DNA of 64,000 nt from Cycas panzhihuaensis (lineage: Eukaryota; Cycadophyta): positions 215,829,741 through 215,893,740 of the forward strand of contig CM041465.1 of NCBI GenBank assembly GCA_023213395.1. The letters run 5' to 3'. The notes beneath the pieces are model-generated. The model ran no database searches and was not told the origin of the DNA. It saw only the letters and a program-made list of their open reading frames with translations. Position 1 is the stretch's first letter; every line of letters starts with the position of its first letter. Below, in pieces: positions 1 through 12,115 of the stretch. Both the position numbers and the translations under genes were made by a program.

Positions 1-936
1 AAACAAGATATCAAGTTCTTTCAACGGTGCAAAAATCTTGTTCGAATAGGGCATGTGAAGTGTAAAGGGGGGGGGTGGTGGTGGGGCCCACCAGTGACTA
101 GGTACTAAAAATTGTAAAAATTTATAGTATATACCAATCTAGTACAAATTGACTAATACAATGTGCTAATCAAAATGAGGTATATACCTATAAGGGTAAA
201 TTTTCTCACTGAATTAAGTGGATTTTTTTTTTTTTTCTCTTTCAAATTGTGATGTGGCTTATAGTCTTAACCAAAGTATCCTAGCAACCACTAGACAAGG
301 TGTGCTTAGTCTTATAGGCCTGCTAATAAACTGTAGAAGTTTGCGGTAGGTAGCTTTGTGGCGTTAATCGCTAACCACTACACTACAAGACTTCGGCGGT
401 CAATAGTTGCCTATGCTGGAAAGGATTGGGTCCTGAAGGTAGGGTCCTTCCTATATATCTGAAGGTATATGGAGGCACACTACCATAGCTAGGTTATGTC
501 TAAGGCTTGGCTCAGGAGTGATACTCCAATCCTTCATGCAAAGGGTAGGAGGGCCACTATGCGCTTAGCAAGAATAATAAATCCCTACGATACCCGGGAA
601 AGGAGGTAGGAGGGAGAAAAAAGTAACCGCCCAGCGATGTTATCTATCCTTAAGATATAATTCAATGCCAAAATTGAAAAATAGGAATGAAATTTAAAAC
701 TAAATGAAAGACAAGGGATAAAGTACTAGAGTTACTTGGGAAAAAAATTTCCCCTTTCTCCCAACTCTTGGACTGTCCCGATATCGTTCCTCAATCTCTG
801 TGGAGAGAATACTAAGCGAAGGTCATTCCTCAATCTCTACTAGGGTAGAGAGAGTACTCAATCTAATAGGGAAAGAAAAAAAAAATCTAGACTTTTGGGT
901 AGCCTCCCATGATCGCGACGCAGCTCTGATACTACT
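1..936 (-). mobile_element. 5' leader of a Ty3/gypsy element (element L), truncated by the window edge
   Basis: This is the untranslated leader between the 5' LTR and gag of a minus-strand Ty3/gypsy element; the coding part lies beyond the left edge. It aligns by eye with the leader of chromovirus T at about 52100-52840. Shared blocks include GGTATRTGGAGGCA (about 463-476 and 52482-52495), CAATCCTTCATGCAA against CAGTCCTTCACGCAA, and TATGCGCTTAGC against AATGCGCTTAGC. Both leaders end at a tRNA-Met-type PBS. No reading frame here resembles a protein. Short open frames, such as one of 75 codons from 800, cross the PBS/LTR junction and are not genes. Confidence 0.75.
922..934 (-). other. primer-binding site of element L
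   Basis: The minus strand reads TAGTATCAGAGC, one base from TGGTATCAGAGC, the usual plant retrotransposon PBS complementary to the 3' end of initiator tRNA-Met. It sits two bases from the inner edge of the LTR at 937, which is the expected spacing. Confidence 0.8.
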
Positions 937-1310
937 TGGGACATTTCTTCTCGCCAATACTCTTGAGTTAGCAAAGAATTTGACAATCCTTGCAATGTCT
1001 TCTTATCCAACAGAGCAAACAAGCTAACCAAGAGTTTCACATGGACACTAGAGCGCTAAATGATCACCAAAAGATAGAAAGTACTACATCATAATCTTTA
1101 TAAAAATGTTCTATCAAGATAACCATCATTTACAATTTATGACCCTTATATAGATAAAATAGGGTCTTATACATGTAATCACATTGGTGGCCTAAGTGGT
1201 CTTACATTCTATTGGACAGCAGTGCCCATGCATACTATTGGCCTGCTAGATGGCACATGCACAAAGTTCCATAGTGGTTTACATAACTTAGCTGGATAAG
1301 TTATATAACA
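937..1310 (-). repeat. 5' LTR of element L
   Basis: This segment has TG and CA ends (plus strand TGGGACATTT to TTATATAACA), is 374 bp long, and lies directly outside the PBS. Its sequence is unlike the LTR of chromovirus T even though the adjoining leaders match. The partner LTR and the target duplication cannot be seen because the rest of the element is outside the window. Confidence 0.65.
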
Positions 1311-2500
1311 CAAAAGCACTTCATTACCTTTTAAAGCTTATTTAAATCCTTGTGGAAGTTTATTTTATAAGAGCATTCATTGAATTCAATTTCAAATGAT
1401 ATACCTTTTTTTATTACTAAGTTATCTTTTCATTGATTAAGAAGGCATCTATTTAAAAGTTCATGTATATTTCAAGTTATTTGTTGGCTCATTAGTAAAG
1501 CATCTTCAAAGTAGATTTAAGGCCATCTCTATTGTACTTAAAAGCTCAAATAAGGTACATTATATTACATAATTATAAGCTTATTTCATAGGCCTTTACT
1601 TTTTAAGGTTCACATATATCATTTTGAAAGGATCATTAGTTGTATATTTGTCTCATTTCAAAGGAGAATATTTTTCTTGCATTATTTTTAAGGAGATATA
1701 CTTTTCATCCCATTGACTAATTACTTTCTTTTCATTGATTAAGAAGGAATCTTATTGAAGGATCATGTAAACAAAGATTTATTATATATTTCAAGTTGAT
1801 TTCTCATTAGATGTTGTGATCAATAAGATCCCAGTATTTATAATAGCAACTTATATAGATAATATGATCATTCTCATATTTAATGGCACTAAGTTTTTAC
1901 TTTAGAAAATTTTGATGAAAACACTCTTTCTCACTAAAAATTTATGGATTTATGTAAATAATAGTTACCATGACTTAAGCGTCAATTCTACTTTAAAGGA
2001 AGAATAAACATTTAAAGAAAATATGAAAAATAATAATGAAGCTTTAGCCTTAATTTTTTGTGTAATAGATGACACTGTATTCACTAGTGTTAGTGAAATT
2101 ACCACTTCTAAAACTACATGAGATACCTTGGAATCAGTTTATAAGGGAGATACTTTACAACTAGATGGAACTAATTATATTGTTGATTCTTTTCATATGG
2201 GATAGATATTATAACAAGTGAACATTGTTAAATTGGTTAATGTTGATGACTCCAATAAAATTAATGATCACATTGTTATATTTAATGAAGCTATGTGTAC
2301 CTTTGAACTGATTAACTCCCATAAGATAAAAGATCAAGAAGACTACATCACAAGGATGATAATATAGTTTGATGATCATTTCAAGGATGGTGACAAAGCT
2401 AAAGAAAATATATTCAATATCTCTCTTAAAGTTTTTATAAAGTATAAATACCATAAATTCAAAGAAAATTTGAAGATGTGTGTAATAAACATTAAAAAGA
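1311..2500 (+). pseudogene. gag remnant and leader of a gag-only copia element (G3)
   Basis: A decayed Ty1/copia gag lies at about 1960-2480. One frame reads NNEALALIFCVIDDTVFTS followed by TTSKTT-stop-DTLESVYKGD, the typical copia gag core with the Trp of the TWD motif turned to a stop. The matching gag pieces of G1 and G2 lie on the minus strand at 35264-36010 and 36450-37100. The segment 1400-1760 resembles the reverse complement of the G1 sequence just right of 42015 (blocks such as TCATTGATTAAGAAGG). No zinc knuckle, protease or polymerase follows; gag runs straight into a PPT and LTR near 2500. The 5' part was probably cut off by element L, whose LTR ends at 1310. Confidence 0.7.
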
Positions 2501-2504
2501 AGAA
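2492..2504 (+). other. polypurine tract of G3
   Basis: AAAAAGAAGAA lies immediately before TGTTAGGTTAAT. In G2 the equivalent position reads AGGGAGAATGTTAGAGTTAAT. This purine tract primes plus-strand DNA synthesis in LTR elements, and its position fixes the orientation of G3. Confidence 0.55.
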
Positions 2505-2960
2505 TGTTAGGTTAATATTTATCACTTAATATTTGCATTGGGAGTGTGCACACCACCAGATCCATTATGGTAAGTTTATTTTAATACTTTATTTATTTTT
2601 TTTATTATTTTAAATTGAGATTGGGGCAGGTTCCCGCTTGCCTCCTAAATATAAATTCTGGGTCTCAAAATCCTAGTGTTTATGAACAACACCCATCGCT
2701 TGTAAACTTAGAACAAAGTTACGGAGTAAAATGAGTCAAAAACAAACATATGGTAACTCTGAGTGAGATTTCTCTCAGCACAGGCAATGAAAATGAGTGA
2801 GGTTTCTTCCAATAGCTAGAGGATTTAGTTGTGAACAGAACAAACAACCACGTGCAATAGTTCTTAGTAATGTGGGAGGCATAATTACTAGTTCTAAAAT
2901 AGCTATCAGTGGTTCCAAAAAAAAAAAATGAAACAAACGTAATAAAATAAAATATAATCA
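2505..2960 (+). repeat. 3' LTR of G3 (right end uncertain)
   Basis: The segment begins with TGTTAGGTTAAT after a PPT and shares the order of blocks of the G-family LTRs: a GGTAAGTT block, a purine/TTTTA-rich block near 2595, and a CCTAGTGTTTATGAACAACACC block corresponding to the CCTAGTGTCTTTAGACACCACC of G2. The right boundary was not found; it is placed near 2960, where the resemblance stops. Confidence 0.5.
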
Positions 2961-3071
2961 AATATAAACAATTTTTTCTATAGTTTAAAAAATTTTGATG
3001 AATAATATCAAGCTCATACCAAAAATAGTTGTGATAGAGTTTTGTTAGATTCCTATATCCATTGAATGCTC

Positions 3072-3409
3072 GCTCTAATACCGTATGTTGGAAAATAAAT
3101 TAGAGTGCAAAGTTGAATAGGTATGCAATAATCAATCTATATTGAGAAACATAAGCCAAAGTATATCTTATTTAAGCCATTATGTAATGAGAGTATATCA
3201 AGTTTCTTTTAGAAGGTGGTGTCAAAAGACACTAGGGTTATTCACCTCAGAAAATATATAGTTGTGAGGTAGGAGGGAAACCTCCTCAAACTCTAAAACT
3301 CAAATAGTACATAACTCAATATAAAATTATATTCACCTAAGTTACCCTTAACATGTATGCACTCGCATGTATCTAAGGTGGGAGTGCGTGATGAACATTA
3401 ACCCCAATA
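3072..3409 (-). repeat. G-family PBS and 5' LTR fragment (G4)
   Basis: The plus strand reads GCTCTAATACC, then three bases, then TGTTGGAAAATAAATTAG. On the minus strand this is a PBS (GGTATTAGAGC) next to an LTR end. The LTR runs 3086-3409 and contains GGTGGTGTCAAAAGACACTA and GAGGGAAACCTCCTCAA, which match the LTRs of G1 and G2, and it ends in ATTAACCCCAATA like G1 (ATTAACCCCATTA). Only about 120 bp lies between it and the G3 LTR, so its internal region is largely lost. Confidence 0.6.
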
Positions 3410-6400
3410 GATTAATTATCCTATAAGAGTAAGTTATTAAGCTAGTAATTCATCAATAAGTATAAAATAGGTAACAAGAAAGCATATGTGAGGATATACA
3501 ATAGGCTTTAGTAGTAAAAAGAAAATCATGTAAGCACATTAAGGTTTTGATAACTATGAATGCTCAATCTAGGATTTGAAAATTATGAAAAAGTTTGAAG
3601 TGAGAAACAAGTATTTGCATGAAAAGTTATTGATATATTATGGTAACATATGATGATATGCTATGATTTGATATTGAGGTATGTTGGATGAATGAAACTA
3701 GGGTTTTATGTTATGAGATTTTAACATATTATTGTATAATAATTTACCATTTATTTATTAAAAAGAATGAGGGTTTGAAGTTCATTTGTGATATATTAAG
3801 ATGCATGGAGCTTTTGTAATTGATAAGTACATTGAATCAAGAAATAAAAATTTTATGAATATCTCCCATAATAAACTAATATATTTAATAGACTATTAGA
3901 TCTTTATTAAACCCTATGACACACTAAGATTGTAACTATGACATAAGTTTGAAGGTGGTGGTTAAAGAGTAGAGACAAAGTGGGATTACCATAAAGTAAA
4001 ATTATTGTAGATTCATTAGGCATTAGTAGCCCTCTTACTATTTGATATACAAAGTTCTCATTTTATGATGTTTATAGGTAATATGATTGGGCAGGTTTAT
4101 TATGTTTGTTTAGAGATCAAAGACATTAAACAATCATATGAAGTCCAAAAGTATATGTTAAAGAGATATTCAATGAAAAATATAGGTATGTCACTTAGGG
4201 TAGAGGAGGTTATTCATAAAATGTAGATTGTAGTATTATAATTCAAAATATAGAAGTGAAGAATGATAAAATGATAGCTTATGTTGATAAAGGTTAAAAT
4301 ACTATCTGCAAGCTTATACAATCTTATTATGGAAAATTAAGACAAACCCAAATGTCATAGAGATATCATAGATTAATAAAGATCCATAGGGAAAATACCT
4401 ATAACCAAGATTATATATACCCTTAGCCTCATTCATCCAACCACTCATGAAAATACCCATAGAAAAGACAAATGGCACCCAAAAAGAAACAAGAGATGAG
4501 AAGCATAGAAATATGCTTTACCATCACCTATAATACATCTTTGAAATATCAAGATACTACAATCTACCTATAAAATAGAGTAAATAGGTCTTATACATAA
4601 AAACTAACCCATGCAAAAATTATCAATTATCTAATACCATGAAATTGAGAAGAACATGATGATAATCAAATAGTAAATTACCTACAAATTGCCCTAAAAA
4701 ATGACCAAACCCTAATGTAAAATTGTAATATAAAATCACAAAAAAATTCAACACCAAAAAATCAATATGGTGAATTATTTCTTATATAGTTATGAATATA
4801 TTAAATTATTTTACATAATATTTTAAACTTTGTATTAGCCCCATGATAAAGCCAAATGATTATATGGAGTACATCATGCGACTTAGTGATAGACAAGAAA
4901 GAGACCAATCTAATTTTTTATCTTGGTTTTGATTTTTTATGACATACTATTACTTTTTTAAGCATAACTTTGTCATATGGAGATAGAATTGATTGTCATC
5001 AGTTACATTATAAAGAACATTTAGTGATGGACATAATGATCAATCATAAGGCATGGATTAGAGATAGTATGATAGAGATTTTAATCAATAAATTTAAGCA
5101 AGTTATTTTTAACCTATTAAAAGGTTAAGTTTTTTAGTTGTTTGAGACATGATTTCACATTTTTTGAAGATTTTAAAGGCTCTTAAGTATATTATGATGA
5201 AAATAGATGATTGATAAAGAGTTTTGAATAAAGATTGGATGAAAATGAACATAGTTAAGGCTTATTTATGTTATTTTATGGCTTAAATTAAAGTTGTGAA
5301 GCACAAGTAAAAACCTATGATGATATATGAGAGATACATACATGTTAGAATAATTAAATAATCCCCCTATTATATAAAATACATTTCATATAGTGAAGTG
5401 CACCACTAATAAAATGAATTTGATATAACTTGATGAGATAAAAATCACCTAATTTAATGCATGATTAGAATGAGTGAGGGACAAGGACCCCACCTAATTG
5501 TTTGAGAGATTAATGTCTTAGGTGAGTTGTTTGGATGAAATTTTAAAGATTAAATTGTTATTTAAGAGTTTAAGGTTGATTTTGTGATGTTTACTTACTT
5601 GATATGAGACAAGGGAAATTTCTCATAAGTTTATTAATATAATTAGTAATAATGATTATTGGTTATCCATAAAACCAAGTTTAGTTATTGAGGAGTCTAA
5701 TTGGTATGTGACTTTTAGTTAGAAAATTAATAATCATATATGACAACATGCAAGGAAATATATTATTATATGTTATCTTATTACAACTATCTTGACAATA
5801 TAGGTTATACATTATATTCCTAGAGTTAGTTGGTTGGAAAGCTAAGAATTAAGTTTGACGAGATAGGTTGCTAATAGAGCTACAATGATATGTGTAAAAT
5901 CACTGATGGAGGTATATGTATATCTCGTAAGCAAGAGGTAATAAATATTTACAAGCTACTCTTGTTATAGCATATTTGTCTAATAGTAGTATGTTGTGCT
6001 TTATTTTATAAAGCTAATAAACTATGTAGTAGAAACATTTCCTAGATAACTAGCAATTACAATAGTTAGTTACCCATGTATTTTAGTAGATAGTTGTCGT
6101 TTTATATGAACATTAATGAATTGCTTTGATGTTAAGTTAATGAGTTTTATTTATAACTTATAAGTAGAGATATGAAGTGAATGAGGAAAAACTTCATATA
6201 TCATAATAAGTTGAGAGTTATAAGTTATGGTTGTTTATTTGATTATTTAGGTTTTATAGGTCACTGGTATTATGCATTATTATGATATGATATGGTGATG
6301 ACATAATATATTTTTCTTACAAGAGACGAGCATAATAAAGATAGGTTTGATAGATTGATTTATAGATGATACCAATGAAATAAGGATACTGATGAGTAGG

Positions 6401-6460
6401 TAATCTACCATGAAGGCATGAAAACAAGAAGATGAATAAATAAATATCCATAAATTAAAC
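3410..6460. other. AT-rich stretch without recognisable genes
   Basis: No open frame of useful length, no retrotransposon motif and no RNA gene could be recognised on either strand. The sequence is strongly AT-rich, with many short ATATGAT/TTATGAT-like words. It is probably very old decayed repeat sequence, but nothing here proves that. Confidence 0.4.
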
Positions 6461-6922
6461 TTTAAGGGACAGTGTTAAAATATTGGTTTTCACTAATATC
6501 AATGTAATATTTAGTTAATATGACAAGGTTATTATTAGTTGATATGAAAGGCTTCCCATGCATATGATTATATTGGTTGATATAATGGTGAATGTGATTG
6601 ATTGTTAATGAGGTTACGTATAAGAGTAATGTTTATTATAAAGAAGATCATATCACCTAGTCCTTTTTATGAGGCTAGGGTGACTCACCATATGGATATT
6701 TGATTATTTTACTTAAATATGAGATCTTATAAATATTTGGAGGTGGTCTTTCCCATTTATAGGTTTTCCATTGTAAACATGGTGTACATATGGTATGTGT
6801 ATTATTGACTCTTATTATCCATATTTATTTAGTGTATTCATGCTATGTTAAATTAATCATATGTTTACTATTATGCACACTTTTGTATAAGTTGTTATAG
6901 AAAATTTAATATTATTGGCACA
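6461..6922 (+). repeat. possible copia-type LTR
   Basis: TTTAAGGGACAG, a PPT-like tract, precedes TGTTAAAATATTGG. About 220 bp inside is ATCTTATAAATATTTGG, which could serve as a TATA box, and about 450 bp in the sequence reads TTATTGGCACA, a possible end. No partner LTR or target duplication was found, so the call is tentative. Confidence 0.3.
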
Positions 6923-8838
6923 CACCACAATTATAATTTAGGCATTACAGCTAAAATTTATGATAGATAGGTGGAGCTATTATTTTATGAAAGAAATATG
7001 AAGAGAATAAATTATGGACATCAAAATCAAGGACCAATGGTACCATTTGGGATGTTTTGCAAAGAGAAGGGATTACCTAATTAAGAGAGAATGGAGTTAC
7101 GATAAAGAAATAAGTTTACAAAGAAACTCCTTATGATCTCATCTAGAGCCATCTAATAAAATGATATGTGTCATAATCCTATTCATCTTTTGAAAGAAGA
7201 ATGACTAATGATAATGTAATAATGATAAAGAAAAAAGAAATATTCATAATTAGAGTAATTGCAAACTTAATATGATCTATCCATGTTTTAATCATCTACG
7301 CCTTCCTTCTAATATTGGATAGGTCTCTTTCCTCACTGTTTGTTTATGGGGTTTAACTGATTGATTGCATGGTAATATAATAACTTATTAATATCGTGAT
7401 TGATTAAATTCATGTTGATTGTGCTTGTGCTTATAATTCTAATGGTGTAAAGATTATAAAAGTTTCTATTAAATTAAGGCTTAATCTAAGTGATCCTAGT
7501 CATTCCATCTTGCCTATTTAGTTAATGATTTAATTATATATTTTTCCCTCCAATAGTCACTTTAATGACTTGACTAAACCCTTGCTAAAGTAAATCATTG
7601 CTTTTTGATAAGTTTTCTCTTTGAAAATTTTGAGAATTGTTGAAAAATCTTCTTTTTTGTCTTATGTTTATTGATTGTGGTTGTTAATGGGAGGTCACAG
7701 TTTTCATTCTAGCTAAAATTATGATCTCCTTAATAAAATGTAATCTTCATATAACTAAAAATATGACCTTTCTTTTTATCATATTTGTAGTGTTTTTTTA
7801 TCATAATTTTTATTTATTGATTGTATTTTTTGTTGTTGGTCATGATTTTAGTAATTAGTCACAATTTTCATCTTTTCATCCACAAAAAAAAATCAACAAT
7901 GAGTCATAGTTTTTGTCGTTAGGATTTCTCTTTACAGTTGACCATAACTCATCCTCCCCCTTATTTTTACCTCTTGTTTCTCTACTATTTCCCTCTATAA
8001 ATAGAGTACTCCCCCTTTGTGTCAAGATGGTTAAGAGAGTGGAGGATTAGAGGTTTAGAGATTTAGATTTATAGAGTTGAACTTTGAGGAGACTTAGAGA
8101 AGGAGATAAGATAGCTCTTGAAGATTTGGATTAAGTAGCTTTAGAGATTTAGATCTAAAGAGAATTTGTAAGATTTAAGAAATTTGGGAAGGCTTTGGAA
8201 GCTTTAATATGTTTTATAAGTCAAAAGAGCTTTAGAGACTAGATCAGGTTTTGAAGAAATTTGAAGTAGTGGGAGCCCTTCTCTTTGGCTAAAGATTACT
8301 TAGTAAATTTTAGAGTTTGAAAAAATTTCTCTTCCAAAGTGATTAGAGATTTATAGTAGGATTGATTCCTTCTTCACTATCCCCTTTCCTTAAATTCTTC
8401 CTATTTCTCACTCTCTTTCTTCTTTGTTCTCAATGTTTACTTTCTCCCCTTCTTCTTTTATTCCCTTTTCATCTTCAACCAGCTTGCAAGATAGGCTTGG
8501 GAGAATTTGAGAAGCCAAAGATACTAATCTGGGGCAATATTTATACTATTCTTCAAGTGCCAAGTAAGCTTGTTTGTTGCAGATTTCTTCACTTTATTTC
8601 TTTGAACTTTTTTGACATTAATAAAAAAGGGACTTAGAATAGATATTCATTTCCTCTAGCATTCTAGTTGAGATATTTGAAGGCTTGAAAGGATTTAGTC
8701 TATTCATTAGATCTCTAACCATTGTAGTAATAAAATATTCTTTTTCCTATTCATTGGAGCTTAGAGTCAACTCATCACCCAAATGTTTTTATAATCTAAT
8801 ATTATCATGTTAGTTTCCTTCTACTCACCATTTAGCTT

Positions 8839-8840
<2 letters not shown>
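6923..8840 (+). promoter_or_regulatory. promoter-like AT-rich stretch, perhaps part of an old large LTR
   Basis: A good TATA box (TATAAATAG) lies at 7996-8004. It is followed by a purine-rich stretch with repeated TTTAGAGATTTAG words (8040-8180) and then CTTTTCATC/CTTCTTC-rich sequence. AATAAAATATTC near 8730 could be a polyadenylation signal. This order resembles the U3-R-U5 layout of an LTR. Faintly similar words occur at 34570-34945 and 63695-64000. The 91-codon open frame at 8362-8637 is low-complexity and matches nothing I know. The stretch before about 7560 shows nothing identifiable. Confidence 0.3.

Positions 8841-8878
<38 letters not shown>
8841..8878. repeat. (TG)n microsatellite
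   Basis: Nineteen uninterrupted TG units lie directly against the left end of copia A. The right end of the same element faces an (AT)n array that turns into (GT)n, so the insertion appears to have landed in an existing microsatellite. Confidence 0.95.
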
Positions 8879-8879
<1 letters not shown>

Positions 8880-9303
8880 TGGAATAGGCACATGCATGCA
8901 ATCATCATATCATAGGTATAAAAAGGAAACACAGAAGATGATAATACACATGTACACAGGGTTGACAGGTGGAAAACCCCTTCTAGGGAAGAAAAACCAC
9001 CTCCTAATCTAAGTTGTATTAATAAATAAATGAAAAATTAATATAATAACCAACCTCCTAAAACAGCCTGGTTTCAGGCATATGGATAGACCTCTTAGAT
9101 TCCTGGAACACATTCCATAAATCTAGTAAACTAATAAATAGGATGGAGGTTCGTTGGAATGTGGTTCCGCATTTCAACGACCATCCACAAGTCAATTAAC
9201 TTTTAACATAAGTTTATAACTTTATAATCACTTAAATAATATTTAAGACATGTGACTTAAATAATAACATTAAGAATATAAGTTTACATTATATAATCTA
9301 ACA
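8880..9303 (-). repeat. 3' LTR of copia A
   Basis: Plus strand TGGAATAGGCAC to AATCTAACA; on the element's own strand it begins TGTTAGATT. It is nearly identical to 16135-16558. The inner side carries a PPT. Confidence 0.93.
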
Positions 9304-9315
9304 TCCCCCTTTAAT
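9304..9315 (-). other. polypurine tract of copia A
   Basis: The minus strand reads TTAAAGGGGGA directly before the LTR start TGTTAGATT. It fixes the element's orientation and the position of the 3' LTR. Confidence 0.85.
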
Positions 9316-9453
9316 ATAAACTTTTGTACTGAAGAGAAAAGAAGAGATTCATCAAGATGATCCCCCTTTGATGGAGACTTCTTTTATTTGCAATAAATCT
9401 CTGAGATATAAAAACTTTGGTTCAGTTAATGACTTCGTAAGAATATCATCAAT

Positions 9454-9882
9454 CTATAAATATGTTGGATAATAAGACAAATAAACAAGATTATCAGTAA
9501 CTAAATTATGAATAAAATGTTTATGTAATTCAATATGTTTAGTTCTAGAATGAGAAACAAGATTAGTAACAATAGCAATTGCACCTTGATTATCAACTTT
9601 AATTTCAATTGAAGAGTTTAGAGTCAGACCAATTTCATTTAGTAGTGATTTTAGCCAAAGTGCTTCTTTACCAACTTCGACTAATACTCGATATTTAGCT
9701 TCAGTTGTTGATAACGCTAGTGCCTGCATTTTTTTGCTAGACCAAGTAATAGGTGAGGAATTAATAAAAAATACATAACACAAGTAGATTTCGATCATTT
9801 GAATCACACCTTGATCAGAATCAATATATGTAGTTAATGTTAATGGTTTATTATAAAAGTTATAAATTAAACCATAAAACAC
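9454..9882 (-). pseudogene. copia A RNase H
   Basis: This is the RNase H domain that removes the RNA strand during reverse transcription. An open 142-codon stretch contains PITWSSKKMQALALSTTEAK, KEALWLKSLL, IEIKVDNQGAIAI and HSRTKHIELHKHFI, the standard copia RNase H blocks. The E of STTEA and the D of DNQ, two of the acidic catalytic residues, are present. The usual EAEY has become EAKY. The first acidic residue would lie in the TYIDSDQG segment, which is followed by a disrupted DRRS-type block. The frame is open but is separated from RT by stops. Confidence 0.9.
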
Positions 9883-9889
9883 AGTATTC

Positions 9890-11003
9890 TTTAGATAGCA
9901 TAAGATTCGTTTAGCTGCTTTTCAATGAGATTCGTATGGTTGTTGCATATATCTGTAGCATAAAGCAACAGCATAAGAAATGTTAGGGTAGGTGTGTGTA
10001 ATATAAATTAGACTACCAATGAGTTGTCTGTATAGAGTTGGATCATATAATGGAGTTGAACAATCAATAGACAGTTTAACTCCTAATTATAAAGGATTGG
10101 ATATAGGTTTAGCATTTTCCATGTTAAACCTATGAATTAAATCGAGAATATACTTAGGTTGGGATAGTGTTATATTTGATTGATTTTGATAAAATTGTAA
10201 ACCTAAAAAGTAATGTAATAGACCTAAATCAGTCATTTCAAATTTGTTCATTAAAGTTGATTTGAGATGATTAATATTATGGGTTGATGATCCAGTGATA
10301 ATAATGTCATCAACATAAAGAATTAGAATGGTAAGATTTTTATCTTCACGTTTAAAATAAAGATTTGGATCACTAATACATCTAGTGTATCCAATGTGGA
10401 TTAAGTAATCATCGACTTTAGTATACTAAGCTTGAGGAGCTTGTTTTAAACCATAAATAGATTTTTTAAGTTTACAGACTAAATTAGGATTTTTAATGAA
10501 TCTAGGTGCCTATGACATGTAGATCTCTTCTTTGATATCACCATTCAAGAAAGCACTCTTAACATCCATTTGGTGGATTTCCCAACCAAATTTAGTTGAA
10601 AGAGCAATAATTGTCTTAATTGTATTCATCTTTGCAACAGGAGCAAATGTTTCATTATAGTCAATGCCATCTATTTGGGAAAATTATTTGGCAATAAGAT
10701 AAGCTTTATATTTTCCACTGCACTTGTTGAATTATATTTAGTCGTATAAACCCATTTACGGTCGACTTCATTTTTCCCAGGTGGGAGAGGAACAAGATCC
10801 CAGGTAGAATTTTTAATTAAGGCAACAAATTTAGTCTGCATAGCATTTTGCCATACAGGATTATTGCTGGCTTGTTTAAAAGTTTTGGGATCATTGTTTT
10901 CCATTATTTTTGCCATTAAGGTAAATTTTGCATGAAGTTTTTGAGCACGTGTGTGCCTAGTATCAGTAGGATTACCTACATTAGATCTAGCATCAGCAAG
11001 CAT
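9890..11003 (-). pseudogene. copia A reverse transcriptase
   Basis: Minus-strand frames give the copia RT in order. The N-terminal block NAMQTKFVALIKNSTWDLV and RKWVYTTKYN (within 10671-11003) come first, then DYNETFAPVAKMNTIKTII and GWEIHQMDVKSAFLNGDI near 10545-10680, then KKSIYGLKQAP, the catalytic LILYVDDIIITGSS at about 10285-10326, and MTDLGLLHYFLGLQF. The YVDD catalytic pair is intact. Several stops (for example after YMS and after KQAP) and a frame change near 10675 make it a pseudogene. It is followed without a gap by the RNase H domain. Confidence 0.9.
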
Positions 11004-11039
11004 TTTGGTTGCCCAAACAAGTTGCTTATGAGTAACTGA

Positions 11040-12115
11040 ATCTGAGGTTATAGGTTGATTTGATGTACTAGCTTGAAGAGAAGGATCTATTTCAGTGGGT
11101 TCTGATAGGGTCCAATTTTAGACTTGAGTTGATAAAAAATCTATGACTTTTTAATCAACTTGTTTATCAGAATCGTCAACCAAACGAGTGTTGGTTAACA
11201 AATCTTCAACAAGAAGTTCTACATAAGTAGATATTGAAGTAGATCCTTCTTCATCAAATACTACATCACGCAAAATAGAAATGTTATACGTGATTGAATC
11301 TAAAAGTCTATAGGCTTTTCTCTCTTCGTTGTAGCTAACGAAGATGTATTTTTGACTTTTTTTATCTAACTTTTTACGTTTTTCATGAGGTATATGTCCC
11401 CATGCAATACTACCAAAGATTCATAAGTGTTGGACAAATGGTTTTCTTCCAGACTATTTTTGTTCTGGAGTAACGTTTTGTAAACATTTACTAGGTAAAC
11501 GATTTAATAAATAATTAGAGCAGTTAATTGCTTCTGCCCATAGTTTTAAATCAAGATTCTTTGCATGTAACATGCAACGAGTCATTTCAACAAGAGTATA
11601 GTTTTTGCGTTCAGCAACACCGTTTTGTTAAGGCATATATGCAATTGAATGTTGGAATTTAATTCCGTGTGATTTATAGAAAGAGGTAAATTTTCTACTT
11701 AAATATTCCTTAGCACTATCAGATCAGAATATTTTGATTCTTGAATTAGATTAATTTTCCACTAATGTTTTATATTCAACAAAAATATCAAACATTGACT
11801 GCATATTTTGAGCATATAAACCCAACATTTTCTTGAATAATCATCAATAAATATAACGAAATAACGAGATCCTGAGTATGATGATAGATGAAAAGGTCCA
11901 CATATATGAGAGTGGATAAGTTCTAGTAGAGCAGTTGCTTGGTATTAAGTTTTGTGTGGGAATGGATCCATGTGTTGTTTACTTGTCACACAGGCTTCAC
12001 AAACACCATAAACAATGTTTAATGGTGGTAAACCATGGACCATTTCATGCTTAATTAAATATTACAATTTTCCATAGCTAGTATGGCCAAATCTCGCATG
12101 CTAAAGTTTGCTGAC
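11040..12115 (-). pseudogene. copia A integrase
   Basis: The integrase inserts the DNA copy into the genome. Its N-terminal HHCC zinc domain is readable at about 11950-12110: HARFGHTSYGKL, a stop, YLIKHEMVHGLP, then CEACVTSKQHMDPFP. Most of the core follows to about 11250 in frames broken by stops, including NRLPSKCLQ-like and YKCYNPITR-type end blocks that I could only partly follow. I did not locate all three catalytic acids with certainty. Confidence 0.75.

Noticed and set aside
8362-8637. 91-codon open frame with a hydrophobic start, like a signal peptide
   Set aside because: It is Leu/Phe/Ser-rich because of a CTT/TTC-rich tract, matches no known family, and lies in a promoter- or leader-like repeat region.
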